From assembly GCF_016863335.1 (NCBI RefSeq), contig NZ_BOOR01000062.1, positions 17,312 to 81,311 of the forward strand: DNA of 64,000 nucleotides. The letters run 5' to 3'. Both the position numbers and the translations under genes were made by a program. How positions within the stretch are numbered: the stretch's first letter is position 1; the number at the start of each line of letters is the position of its first letter. This document shows positions 17,437-25,564 of this stretch, one piece after another. The stretch is from Planotetraspora thailandica. GTDB taxonomy: Bacteria > Actinomycetota > Actinomycetes > Streptosporangiales > Streptosporangiaceae. The notes beneath the pieces were generated by a model. It did not search any database, was not told the origin of the DNA, and was given only the letters and a program-made list of their open reading frames with translations.

Positions 17437-17811
17437 GGAGGGCCACATCCGAGTGCCCGACCGGCCCGAGTCCCGCGACTTCGACTCCTGGAGCCATCTC
17501 CGGTCCGGGACCCACGTCGCCATGGTGCTCAGGGACCCGTGGTCGGGGCTGGTGCAGGGTGCCGAGGATACCTGCGCTACGCCCGGGCGCCCCTGAGGAG
17601 GTTGCCGAACGCGTGCGCACGGCGCTGGCGACATGGGACGCCCGGAACATGGGAGAGGCCACCCGCGCTCAGTGAGGTGGGAGCCGAGGCCGCGCGGCGG
17701 TGACCGCGACCGAAATTTGATCAGGCGTTCCCACTGAGCGGGCGGTTACTCACGAGCCCGCCTGCTCGCCGCGTGACAGTTCGTGTCCGCACTTCGGGGT
17801 GAATCCCCATC
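17437..17811. other. Non-coding left part of the island
   Basis: No convincing gene is seen. A short plus-strand frame (about 17554-17670) ends with PEEVAERVRTALATWDARNM and could be the tail of a lost gene, but I do not recognise the family. The AT-rich words AAATTTGATCAGG near 17712 stand out from the background. Confidence 0.3.
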
Positions 17812-17999
17812 GGCCGCGAACACGACATCACCTGCGCCCGCCACCACGGCGTCGTCACCGCCTTGGCCGCCCTCCGCGCCGACCTACCCAGCCTGGCCGA
17901 TCTGGGCTACGAAGGCGCCGCCGACATCATCCACGTCCCGATCAAGAAGAAGGCCGGCCAGCACAAGCTATTAGATCCCAACCGCAAACAGGACGCTAA
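17812..17999 (+). pseudogene. Transposase fragment (IS5-like DDE type)
   Basis: The frame reads GREHDITCARHHGVVTALA, LPSLADLGYEGAADIIHVP and IKKKAGQHKLLDPNRKQDAK. The LADLGYEGA and KKK elements are typical of the central part of IS5/IS1647-like actinobacterial transposases, between the second and third acidic residues. Both ends are missing and no flanking inverted repeats can be recognised. It is the remains of an insertion sequence. Confidence 0.65.
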
Positions 18000-18366
18000 A
18001 GTCCAGAACCGAATGCCCAGAAGCACTGCTGGAGGATGGCGGGTGATCGTGTGCACCAGCAGGCCGGATCATCGAACACCCGCCCTGGACTCGCCATGAT
18101 CGAAGCAGGCCGCAGGCTCGGGACAGTCAGGACCAAGCGCACACGCTTGCCGAACGGAGCCACGATACCCTAACTTGGACCAAATCGTCCTATTGTCTCC
18201 TGGTCGACGGATCGACCGAATACATCGGGCCAACCACCCGCCGCAACCCGAGGACCGAGCACGCAACGTGAGCTGTGTTGACTGCCCGCGTGACTCGCGC
18301 AGATACACCCTGGGGTGCTTACAGAGCAGAGCCCGGTCGGGAGCATGCGATAAGTGAAGAGAACAC
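18000..18366. other. Intergenic stretch before the MFS gene
   Basis: About 370 bp without a supported gene. Near 18170-18200 the words TAACTTGGACCAAATCG and CTATTGTCTCC are AT-rich and could contain the MFS promoter. GAAGAGAACAC just before 18367 serves as a weak ribosome site. Confidence 0.3.
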
Positions 18367-19662
18367 ATGATCGAAAACGAAGAGGCGACGCCGACACACC
18401 ACGCACCGCAGGTGCGCGTGGTCACGGCATCGTCGTGCACCGCGGCCGTCCCGACCCAGCCTGCAACCACCCGCGCCGCCGCCACTGCTGCGGAGCCCGG
18501 TAGCAGGCGAGCCTGGGCGTCCGTCGGTGCGGTCGCGCTCGGCGCGTTCGTCATCGTCATGACGGAGACGCTGCCAGTGGGGCTGCTGCCGCAGATCGCC
18601 GACGGACTGCATGTCTCGCTCGGCCTCGCAGGGCTGATGGTGCTCGTGCCGGGTTTCAGCGCCGCGGTGTCGGCGCCGCTGTTCTTCCTCGGCTCCGGCC
18701 GCTTCAACCGGCGCTCGGTCATCCTCGTCCTGGGTCTAACGGTGCTGGTGTCGAACGCGGTCGTCGCGGTGGCGCCGAACTTCGTCCTGGTGCTGATCGC
18801 CCGTATGCTCTTCGGCGCCACCCTCGGAGCCTTCTGGACCGTGGTCTCACCGGTCGGACCCAAGCTGGTGGGCCCGGCCCGCGGCACTCGCGCCATCACC
18901 ATCATCGCGGCCGGTATTTCGGGTGGGACGGTGGTGGGGCTGCCTGCGGGACAGTTCCTCGGCAACCTCGTCGGCTGGCGTCTCACTTTCGCCATTGCGG
19001 CGGCGGCGACACTGCTTGTCGTGGTTGTGCAGACGGTCGTGCTGCCGGGTATCCGGCCGGACGGGCATACGCACCTGCGTGATCTCGCGGGAGTCGTGAC
19101 GCGGCGGGCCGCCCGGTTTGGGATGGCAGCGGGCGCGATGGTGTTCATCGGACAGTTCGCCGCCTGGACCTATGTCACCCCGTTCCTGGTGGAACACACG
19201 CATCTGTCCAGCGGCGTGATCTCCCTGCTGTACGTCATCTACGGCTGTGGTGGCATCGTCGGCTCACTCATCGCCGGATCACTGTTCAAGCGCGGAGTGA
19301 TCGGCAGCTTCGCCGGGGCGGCGGCGGTGGTGGCCGCATTGCTCATCGGGCTGGCGAGCGCGGGCACCTTACCCTGGCTGGCTGGCCTGTTGCTCGTGCT
19401 GTGGGGCTTGTTCTGGGGAATCGTGAACCCGGGAACGCTGGTCTGGATACTCGACGCGGCCCCAGAAACCCCAGAGGCCGCGTCGGCGGTGAATGTGACG
19501 AACCTTCAGATAGCCGTGGCGGCAGGGTCTGGCCTCGGCGCGATCCTTGTTTCGTCGACAAGCTTGCAGACGGTGTTCCTCACGGCGGGCTTCACCGTCC
19601 TTGCCTCCGCCGTGCTCGCTGCGGTGGCGGCGCGGTTCGTAACACTCGCCCGGAGGGAATGA
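18367..19662 (+). CDS. MFS efflux transporter (DHA1-like)
   Basis: A 431-residue major facilitator with 12 predicted membrane segments from about residue 55, after a 50-residue hydrophilic leader. VIVMTETLPVGLLPQIADGL in the first segment and IARMLFGATLGAFWTVVSPV match the sugar-efflux/drug-efflux (AraJ/Cmx-like) branch. It probably exports a drug or small metabolite by proton antiport. Codon 335 (19369-19371) is TTA, rare in this kind of genome and often linked to bldA control or to foreign origin. It is the best preserved gene of the island. Confidence 0.85.
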   Translation: MIENEEATPTHHAPQVRVVTASSCTAAVPTQPATTRAAATAAEPGSRRAWASVGAVALGAFVIVMTETLPVGLLPQIADGLHVSLGLAGLMVLVPGFSAAVSAPLFFLGSGRFNRRSVILVLGLTVLVSNAVVAVAPNFVLVLIARMLFGATLGAFWTVVSPVGPKLVGPARGTRAITIIAAGISGGTVVGLPAGQFLGNLVGWRLTFAIAAAATLLVVVVQTVVLPGIRPDGHTHLRDLAGVVTRRAARFGMAAGAMVFIGQFAAWTYVTPFLVEHTHLSSGVISLLYVIYGCGGIVGSLIAGSLFKRGVIGSFAGAAAVVAALLIGLASAGTLPWLAGLLLVLWGLFWGIVNPGTLVWILDAAPETPEAASAVNVTNLQIAVAAGSGLGAILVSSTSLQTVFLTAGFTVLASAVLAAVAARFVTLARRE

Positions 19663-19839
19663 GGAGACCGAAGCGAGGCAGGGGGTGGCCGGGCGCTTAG
19701 ATCCCCGGGCGCACTCGGCGCTCTTGGGAGCCACAATGATCGGGCTCGCTGAGACTTCACCCGGGGCAGTCAGGAAGGCAGTCCCGACGGGTCATTCGCC
19801 CTTGGCCGACTTGGCGCCTCGTCGGCTCACCATCCTTGA
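19663..19839. other. Non-coding stretch after the MFS gene
   Basis: No gene is supported here. The sequence carries only short frames with atypical composition and leads into the methylase debris. Confidence 0.3.
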
Positions 19840-20077
19840 GTTACACCGCCCGTCTCCCCGACGACGAAGTGGGCCAGCGGACGGGCGGTGTAGCAGGAGC
19901 CGGAGCCTTTGCGTTGTCCGGTTGCCTCGAACAGGTAGAACGATCGGTGTCGTAGCGTTCGAGGATGTCGGTGCCGGCGGGGACCTGGTCGGCATCGAGG
20001 ACCTGGACGATGGCGGCCTGGCTGCGTCCGACCCGGGCCAGGACCTTGGGGCAGACCGTCGGCCGACGCCCGGTCAA
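19840..20077 (-). pseudogene. DNA methyltransferase fragment (Eco57I/PglX-like), frameshifted
   Basis: On the minus strand one frame gives KVLARVGRSQAAIVQVLDAD and ERYDTD, and the next frame continues RSFYLFEATGQRKGSGSCYT and ARPLAHFVVGETGG. The GSGSxYTxRPLxxFVV signature is that found just before the catalytic domain of Eco57I/BREX/type IIG methylases. A single frameshift joins the two parts. The catalytic NPPY region is absent. Confidence 0.5.
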
Positions 20078-20189
20078 CTACCGTGAACTGGGCGTGGAGC
20101 AACTTGGCAGCATCTATAAGGGCCTGCTCTCCTTCGAACCGCAGATCGCCGACCGCCCCCGGGTCACGCTCTTGACCGGCTCGGTGTAG
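20070..20189 (+). pseudogene. Second methyltransferase fragment in opposite orientation
   Basis: This plus-strand frame reads VNYRELGVEQLGSIYKGLLS then FEPQIADRPRVTLLTGSV and a stop. LGSIYEGLL is a hallmark of the N-terminal helical part of Eco57I/type IIG methylases, normally about 100 residues before the GSYYT motif seen in the adjoining fragment. Here the two lie head to head, so the gene was broken and inverted. Confidence 0.5.
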
Positions 20190-20833
20190 GACAGGGCGTG
20201 CGCGAGCCGCCGGAGCCGCCAGCACCACATGGGATTCCGTCGTCTCTCGGAGAATTCGGGCGCACAGGGTCCAAAATTTCGACCACATGAAGCGTATTGG
20301 TATTACCCAACCGACGGCCCGTTCACGTGAGGCTTGAGCGTGGAAACCTAATCTTCGGTGATACGGGCAGTTTCACCACGTGGCGGTGGTCGTCGACGCC
20401 ACGCTGAAGAGTGGGTCCATCGCCGAGAGTCGCCGTGGCGCACACGTGTCAGGCGGGCTGTCGCATCGCCGTCCCAAGATTATTGTCGATCAGGTACCGC
20501 CAGAGTCCATTCGCGCGCGGTGCGCGATCGCTGGCCGAGCCTTCGAGGTGCACGTGCTTACCGTCGGGACCTGTTCCATCAATTGACTAGTCCAGCACGA
20601 TCTGGACGATATCGCCGGCAACGAACACATGGCGCGCCTTGGCTTCCAGCGGCAGGCCGAGGCTGATATCGCGCTCGAGTTCGGCAGCGATCTCGGTGTG
20701 ATCAGTCACGGTTCGCCCCTCGGGCTCCAGCTCCTGATGTGCTGGCCGGGTTTTGTCGAATCCCGGTTTGGTCACTGCGAAGTCCGTGGCACCGGGCACG
20801 GACAGAAGTATCCGTCGATTGCCGATAGTTCGG
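20190..20833. other. Non-coding debris containing repeat copy A
   Basis: No intact gene. The stretch from 20230 to 20380 is distinctly AT-rich for this genome (for example ATGAAGCGTATTGGTATTACC). It contains the first 114-bp direct repeat; on the minus strand the repeat spells a gene tail, DNNLGTAMRQPA then stop, that is also present in copy B. Confidence 0.3.
20377..20490. repeat. 114-bp direct repeat, copy A
   Basis: The segment starting CACGTGGCGGTGGTCGTCGA and ending ATTGTCGAT is repeated at 21833-21946 with about five mismatches. Both copies face the same way and enclose 1.34 kb with the SDR gene. Confidence 0.85.
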
Positions 20834-21580
20834 TCAGATGGCCAATCCGGCCCCACCGGACACCACGATCTCTTGCCCGGTGATGTACGCGGCTCCATCC
20901 GAAGCCAGGAACGCGACGGTCTCGGCGATGTCCTCAGGCCTGCCGACGCGACCGAACGGGTTCTTTGCCGCCATAGCGGCCAGCATCGCGGCGACCTCAT
21001 CGGATCCCATGCCGGGTGTGGTCCGCATCATGGGGGTGTCGGTGAATCCCGGGCTGACGGCGTTGACTCGGATGCGGCGTGGGGCGAGCTCCAGGGCCAG
21101 CGTTGGGATCATGGTCAGCAGTGCGCCTCGTGACCCGGCTGTGACACTGTTGCCGGTCAGGGCGCGCGTCGCTCCGATACCCACGGTGACAATGATCGAA
21201 GCGCCGTCAGACAGCAGTGGGAGCGTTTTTACCAGAGTGAAGAACTGTCCTTTGGTGTTGACGGCGAACACGTCGTCGAAGGTGGCTTCGTCGCAGGCGT
21301 CCAGCGTCATGGGACGGCTGACGCCGGCGTTCAGGAACAGCGTTGTCAGAGTCCCGAATCGTGCTCTGACTTCGGATACCACCCGGTCAGTGTCAGCAAG
21401 CGAGCGCGCGTCAGCACGCAATACCAGGACGTCCTCGGGTAGTTCCTCGCGTGCCCGGGCGACGCTTTCCGGACGTTGTCCGGTGACCGCGACCCAGTAA
21501 CCACGACTATGCAGAACCTCCGCGGTCGCCTTCCCGATCCCGCTGGTGCCACCGGTGATCAGAGCTGCACGTGCCGACAT
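20834..21580 (-). CDS. SDR-family protein lacking the usual Tyr/Lys active site
   Basis: A 248-residue classical-length SDR. The coenzyme loop (ALITGGTSGIGKATA), the LNAG motif and the RIRVNAVSPGFTDTP segment are all in place. The YxxxK active site is not: the aligned stretch is TAGSRGALLTM, so Thr147 replaces Tyr and Arg151 replaces Lys, and the catalytic Ser position reads TVGIGAT. It may bind NAD(P) without classical SDR catalysis or use another residue. The ATG at 21580 has GAGGAG upstream; an in-frame GTG at 21589 overlaps that site. It is enclosed by the two direct repeats. Confidence 0.8.
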   Translation of the reverse strand: MSARAALITGGTSGIGKATAEVLHSRGYWVAVTGQRPESVARAREELPEDVLVLRADARSLADTDRVVSEVRARFGTLTTLFLNAGVSRPMTLDACDEATFDDVFAVNTKGQFFTLVKTLPLLSDGASIIVTVGIGATRALTGNSVTAGSRGALLTMIPTLALELAPRRIRVNAVSPGFTDTPMMRTTPGMGSDEVAAMLAAMAAKNPFGRVGRPEDIAETVAFLASDGAAYITGQEIVVSGGAGLAI

Positions 21581-21612
21581 GATGATCACTCCTCATTAGT
21601 TATTGCAGTGAA

Positions 21613-21638
21613 TGTCATCGCTGTAGACCGTAATGACA
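21613..21638. promoter_or_regulatory. Inverted repeat upstream of the SDR gene
   Basis: TGTCAT and ATGACA face each other across 14 bp, 33 bp upstream of the SDR start, and a third ATGACA follows at about 21648. The arrangement is compatible with a TetR- or MarR-type operator, but no regulator gene is adjacent. Confidence 0.35.
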
Positions 21639-21646
21639 CTCAGGAC

Positions 21647-22350
21647 ATGACAAGGCCGCATCGATTCCCGTTCAGCGAGAAGGAGTCTGGTGACGAGGGC
21701 GGCAATCCGACACAGCCGCGCCGGTGATTAGCGAAGCCCTCGCGACACAGTGCTGGCTTGGAACGCTTGGCTGATTGCGCGTGCGGTCGCCAGGACCGCG
21801 GGCATCGCGGTGACCTCCGATGCGGCGTTAGGCACGTGGCGGTGATCGTCGACGCCACGCTGAAGAGTGGGTCCATCGCCGAGAGCTGCCGTGGCGCACA
21901 CGTGTCAGGCGGGCTGTCGCACCGCCGTCCCAAGATTATTGTCCATCGCGCTGACCTTGCCGGAGTCAAATCGTTCAAGCAGCGACGCGGCAATGCCTTC
22001 GGGTTCAGTGGGGAGTGAATATTACTCGGACATCAGGGTCTCCTGTTCGTGTTGGTTGAGCAGTCGACGCTACCAGTGCCAGGCGCGGGAGGACACCCCG
22101 GTTTGGGACGTTTTCGTCCATTACTTCTCCTCTGGTCCTGTTGTCTGGTCAGCTAGCCACGCAAGGTGTCCCCAGCGGTTGACCTCGAAGAATCGTGCCG
22201 TTCATCGTTCCCGTGTGGCTGCTGAGGACACGACTTGCTTGAGCGGCCTACCGCTCCTGGACTGACAAGTGGACTATTCCGACCAGTGTTGTGGATGACT
22301 GCACAAGGGTGCTGCGTGCGGCGATGAGCGCACGGACGATGGAGGGGGGC
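21647..22350. other. Non-coding right part of the island
   Basis: No gene is supported. It includes repeat copy B, and around 22020-22270 a run of lower GC (for example GGGACGTTTTCGTCCATTACT) without a coding frame of recognisable kind. Confidence 0.3.
21833..21946. repeat. 114-bp direct repeat, copy B
   Basis: Second copy of the repeat at 20377-20490. On the minus strand the sequence running into it reads IAASLLERFDSGKVSAMDNN and LGTAVRQPA before a stop, so the repeat carries the 3' end of an unrecognised gene plus its downstream flank. Confidence 0.85.
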
Positions 22351-22829
22351 GCGGGCGGCCTCGGGCAGCTCACGGGGGCTGGACCGGGGTCCCGCGGGAG
22401 TCCGGGGGACGATCCGGTCGACCCGGAAGGTGCGCCAGTCCGCACGCTCGACGTCCCACGCGACGAGATATCACCGGCGGCCCCAGATGACCAGCCGGTA
22501 CGGTTCGACGACCCGCAGGCTCTCCGTACCGGCGTGGTCGCGGTAGTCGAGGCACGGAACCGCCGGTGGCGGTGCGCAACCCCACCGCCACCGCGACCGC
22601 CTCCTCGTCGTCGAGAAGCAGCGGGGGCAGAGTCGTGCCCGCACCCAGCCGGTATCCGCCCACCGGCCCGCGAGTGGCGTTCACCGGATAACCGAGGGCA
22701 CGTAGCCGTTCCACGTCGTTGCGGACCGTGCGCGTGCTCACGGACAACCGTTCGGCCAGCTCGGGCCCGGTCCAGTCACGCGGGCTCTGCAGCAGGGACA
22801 GCAGGCGCAGCAGCCGCGCCGAGGTTCAT
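22351..22829 (-). pseudogene. 5' part of a WYL-domain regulator gene, decayed
   Basis: The minus strand encodes a helix-turn-helix (RLLRLLSLLQSPRDWTGPEL, then LSVSTRTVRNDVERLRALGY) and PVNATRGPVGGYRLGAGTTL, the standard start of a YafY/WYL regulator. After AVAVAVGLRTATGG a frameshift and deletion of about 80 residues follow. It then resumes in another frame with LDYRDHAGTESLRVVEPYRL and the WYL core, where Trp is replaced by a TGA stop at 22471-22473. It ends at PRELPEAAR, exactly where the fragment at 17152-17436 starts. The only nearby ATG (22827-22829) is one base out of frame. Confidence 0.7.
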
Positions 22830-22891
22830 GAGCTCAGTCTGCCGCGCAATCAGGAACCGGATCTTCCTGATTGCCTTCTAGCGTGGTGAGC

Positions 22892-23992
22892 ATGCCCGCC
22901 GTAATGGGACGCCGTGCCCTCAACCGCGCCACACTCGACCGCCAGCTCCTGCTGCGCCGTCACACCCTGTCCGCCCACGACGCGATCGAGCACCTCGTGG
23001 GCCTTCAGGCCCAGACCCCCCACACGTGGTACACGGGCCTGTGGTCCCGGCTGTCCGGGTTCGACCCCGCCGAAGTGTCCGCGCTGCTCACCGAACGCCG
23101 TGCCGTACGGATGGCGCTCATGCGCTCGACCATCCACCTGGTGTCGGCGCGGGACGCCCTCGCGCTGCGGCCCCTGATGCAGCCCGTGATCGAGCGGAGC
23201 ACCAGGGCCGTCTTCGGCAAGGGGGTCGCGGGTGTCGAGCCCGGCGAGCTCGCCGCGGCCGGCAGAGCGGCCATGGAGGAGAAGCCCCGCACCTTCAGCG
23301 AGCTCGGCAAGGTGCTCGGCGAGCGGTGGCCGGGCCACGACCCGGCGGCGCTCGCGCAGACGGTGCGCGCGTCGGTGCCGATGGTCCAGGTCCCGCCGCG
23401 CGGGGTCTGGGGCGCCGCCGGTGCGGCCCGGCACACCTCGGCCGAGGCCTGGCTCGGGGAGCCGCTCCGCGGCGACTACCCCGTCGAGGAGATGGTCACG
23501 CGCTATCTGGCGGCCTTCGGCCCCGCCACCGTGCGTGACGTGCAGACGTGGTCGGGACTGACCCGGCTGGCCGAGGTGGTCGAACGGCTGCGGCCTCGCC
23601 TGGTCGGCTTTCGCGACGAGAACGGGGCCGAGCTGTTCGACCTGCCGCAGGCGCCCCGGCCCGACCCGGACACACCTGCTCCGGTGCGCTTCCTGTACGA
23701 CTTCGACAACCTGCTGCTCTCCCACGCCGACCGGTCGAGGGTCGTGACCGACGCCTTCCGGCAGCAGAAGTTCGCCCCCCACGGGCCGGTGCCCCGGCTC
23801 GTGCTCGTGGACGGCTTCACGGCGGCGACGTGGACGCTCGCCGTGCAGGATGAGACGGCGACGCTGCTGGTCCGCCCGTTCGCGCCGCTCCCGGCGGCCG
23901 ACAGGGACGCGCTCGCCGAGGAGGGCGCGGCCCTGGCCGCCTTCGCCGCCCCGAAGGCGAAGGCGCACCGCGTCGAGTTCAGCCGTGCGTGA
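22892..23992 (+). CDS. AlkZ/YcaQ-like winged-helix DNA glycosylase (HTH_42)
   Basis: A 366-residue protein of the HTH_42 superfamily, which includes the DNA crosslink glycosylases AlkZ and YcaQ. The catalytic QxQ motif of the AlkZ branch is visible as Gln39 and Gln41 in HLVGLQAQTPHTWYTGLWSR. Winged-helix repeats follow (VRMALMRSTIHLVSARDALA) and the family C-terminus is present (FLYDFDNLLLSHADRSRV). It probably excises bulky or crosslinked alkyl adducts, possibly as self-protection against a genotoxin. It begins after the WYL remnant and overlaps the convergent GNAT gene by 14 bp. The start could also be the ATG at 22904. Confidence 0.83.
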   Translation: MPAVMGRRALNRATLDRQLLLRRHTLSAHDAIEHLVGLQAQTPHTWYTGLWSRLSGFDPAEVSALLTERRAVRMALMRSTIHLVSARDALALRPLMQPVIERSTRAVFGKGVAGVEPGELAAAGRAAMEEKPRTFSELGKVLGERWPGHDPAALAQTVRASVPMVQVPPRGVWGAAGAARHTSAEAWLGEPLRGDYPVEEMVTRYLAAFGPATVRDVQTWSGLTRLAEVVERLRPRLVGFRDENGAELFDLPQAPRPDPDTPAPVRFLYDFDNLLLSHADRSRVVTDAFRQQKFAPHGPVPRLVLVDGFTAATWTLAVQDETATLLVRPFAPLPAADRDALAEEGAALAAFAAPKAKAHRVEFSRA

Positions 23993-24848
23993 TCGAGAAG
24001 GGGAGGAACAACCGGTCCCGGTCGCCGGGCAGGTCCGCACCGTGGATCATTACGGTCGTCGAGAAGGCGGTGCCGAGCCCGTGCTCCTCGACCCAGCCGA
24101 CCAGTCCGGCCCACCGGTGCTCCACGTCGATGCGCACAGCGCCCTCGACCCCGGCGGCCAAGTCGGCCAGGAGGGCGACGGCCGTCTCGCCGTCTCCGGC
24201 GACGAGCGGGCCGACGACCGTGAGCGGCTCGCCGACGGCGCCCCGGGTCTGCCACGTCGCGCCGTACGCCGTGATGCCGGACGGACCCTCGACGACACGC
24301 ATCGACGTGCTGAAGGAGGACAGCAGGGTGACCAGGCCGGCGCGCGGCACCCCGAAGACCTCGGCGTCCAAGGCGATCACGGCCGGCAGGTCCGAGGCGT
24401 CCATCGGACGCGACACCGGCCGCGACGGGTCGCCCGGCAGGGCCTTCAACGTCCCCTGATACGAGCTGAGACGGCCGATCGCGCGGAAACCCAGACGCTC
24501 GTAGAGCGGGCGGCCGAACTCGGTGGCGGTCAGCCAGGTCCCCTCCGTGCCGGCGTGGTCCATGGCATGCCTCATGAGCCGGGCGCCGAGGCCGCGGCGC
24601 TCGTGCCTGCGGGCGACGAGCATCATCCCGATCGCGGTGACGGCCCCGCCGTACGAGGTCGCCGCGACCGTGGCCGCCAGGCCGCCATCGGGGTCGTCGA
24701 CCCCGTAGACCACGCCGGTGCCGAAGATGACCCGCCACTTGTGCTCTTCACGGCTCCAGCCGCGGTCTTCCGCGAGCAGGAGGCAGCCGGGCAGGTCGTC
24801 GACGCCGAGCCGGCGGATGGGGAGGTCTCTCAAATCGCCATCTGACAC
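23979..24848 (-). CDS. GNAT-family N-acetyltransferase
   Basis: A 289-residue protein with two GNAT-like halves. The first carries the acetyl-CoA loop RRHERRGLGARLMRHAMDHA and the late strand LYERLGFRAIG. The second half, from about residue 155 (RPMDASDLPAVIALDAEVFG), is a degenerate repeat with the YitH/HsmA-like C-terminal fold. The substrate is unknown. I placed the start at the GTG 24848, beginning SDGDLRDLPIRRL; a TTG at 24866 is in frame but overlaps the response-regulator stop. It lies 14 bp after the two-component genes on the same strand and may be co-transcribed. Confidence 0.8.
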   Translation of the reverse strand: MSDGDLRDLPIRRLGVDDLPGCLLLAEDRGWSREEHKWRVIFGTGVVYGVDDPDGGLAATVAATSYGGAVTAIGMMLVARRHERRGLGARLMRHAMDHAGTEGTWLTATEFGRPLYERLGFRAIGRLSSYQGTLKALPGDPSRPVSRPMDASDLPAVIALDAEVFGVPRAGLVTLLSSFSTSMRVVEGPSGITAYGATWQTRGAVGEPLTVVGPLVAGDGETAVALLADLAAGVEGAVRIDVEHRWAGLVGWVEEHGLGTAFSTTVMIHGADLPGDRDRLFLPFSITHG

Positions 24849-24862
24849 GACCCCGCACGCTA

Positions 24863-25564
24863 TCAACCCTCGCGTTCGTCCTGGTCGTCGACCAACCCCG
24901 CGTCATGGACGAGCAGCGCGATCTGGACCCGGTTGTTGTAGCCGAGCTTGGTGAGGATGCTCGACACGTGTGTCTTCACCGTGGGGACGCTGAGGTAGAG
25001 CGCGGCGCCGATCTGGGCGTTGGACCGGCCCTCGCCAACCGCCACCGCGACCTCGCGTTCCCGGTCGTTGAGCAGGCGGATCCGCTCGGCGGCGCGGGCC
25101 CGGCGCCGGTCCTGCCCGGAGTCGGCGACCCGCGCGATGAGACGCCGGGTCACCGCCGGGGACAACACGGGAAGGCCCATGGCGACCTGGCGGACGGCGG
25201 CCACGATCTCGCCGGGCGGGGTGTCCTTGAGGAGGAATCCGGCGGCGCCCGCCCGCAACGCGCGCAGCACGTGCTCGTCGGCGTCGAAGGTGGTCAGGAC
25301 GATGATCTCCGGCGGGTGGGGCCGGGCGCGCAGCGCCTCGGTCGCGGCCAGGCCGTCCATGACGGGCATCTTGATGTCCATCAGCACGACGTCGGGGGCG
25401 TGCCGGTCGACCAGCGGCAGCACCTGGGCGCCGTCGCCCGCCTCAGCGACCACCTGGATGCCGGGGTCCCCGCCCAGCATCATCGTGAGCCCGGCGCGTA
25501 CGAGCGGGTCGTCGTCGGCGATGAGCACGCCGACGGGAGCCGGATCACTCGGCGTGGTCATCAT
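24863..25564 (-). CDS. NarL/LuxR-type response regulator
   Basis: A 233-residue response regulator. The receiver domain begins VGVLIADDDPLVRAGLTMML, with the phosphoacceptor Asp in VVLMDIKMPVMDG near residue 60, and conserved Thr (LTTF) and Lys (LLKDTPP). The LuxR helix-turn-helix is at the end (LNDREREVAVAVGEGRSNAQ, SVPTVKTHVSSIL). The start overlaps the kinase gene by 20 bp, so both proteins are made from one message. Targets are unknown. Confidence 0.92.
   Translation of the reverse strand: MMTTPSDPAPVGVLIADDDPLVRAGLTMMLGGDPGIQVVAEAGDGAQVLPLVDRHAPDVVLMDIKMPVMDGLAATEALRARPHPPEIIVLTTFDADEHVLRALRAGAAGFLLKDTPPGEIVAAVRQVAMGLPVLSPAVTRRLIARVADSGQDRRRARAAERIRLLNDREREVAVAVGEGRSNAQIGAALYLSVPTVKTHVSSILTKLGYNNRVQIALLVHDAGLVDDQDEREG

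Larger units (their letters stand above)
17437..22350. mobile_element. Putative inserted, decayed genomic island
   Basis: About 4.9 kb separates the two halves of one WYL regulator gene. The stretch is less GC-rich in parts, has long non-coding runs, and contains a transposase fragment, DNA-methylase fragments in opposite orientations, an MFS gene with a TTA codon, an SDR gene and two 114-bp direct repeats. I see no intact transposase or integrase and no clear terminal inverted repeats, so the mechanism of entry is not evident; it may have arrived in several steps. Confidence 0.5.

Noticed and set aside
20380..20586. 68-codon frame in repeat copy A as a small protein
   Set aside because: The frame has no ribosome site, is not kept beyond the repeat in copy B, and the minus strand carries a better gene-tail reading.
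22291..22881. Plus-strand frame of 196 codons over the 5' WYL fragment
   Set aside because: It is antisense to a clearly recognisable regulator sequence and has no domain.
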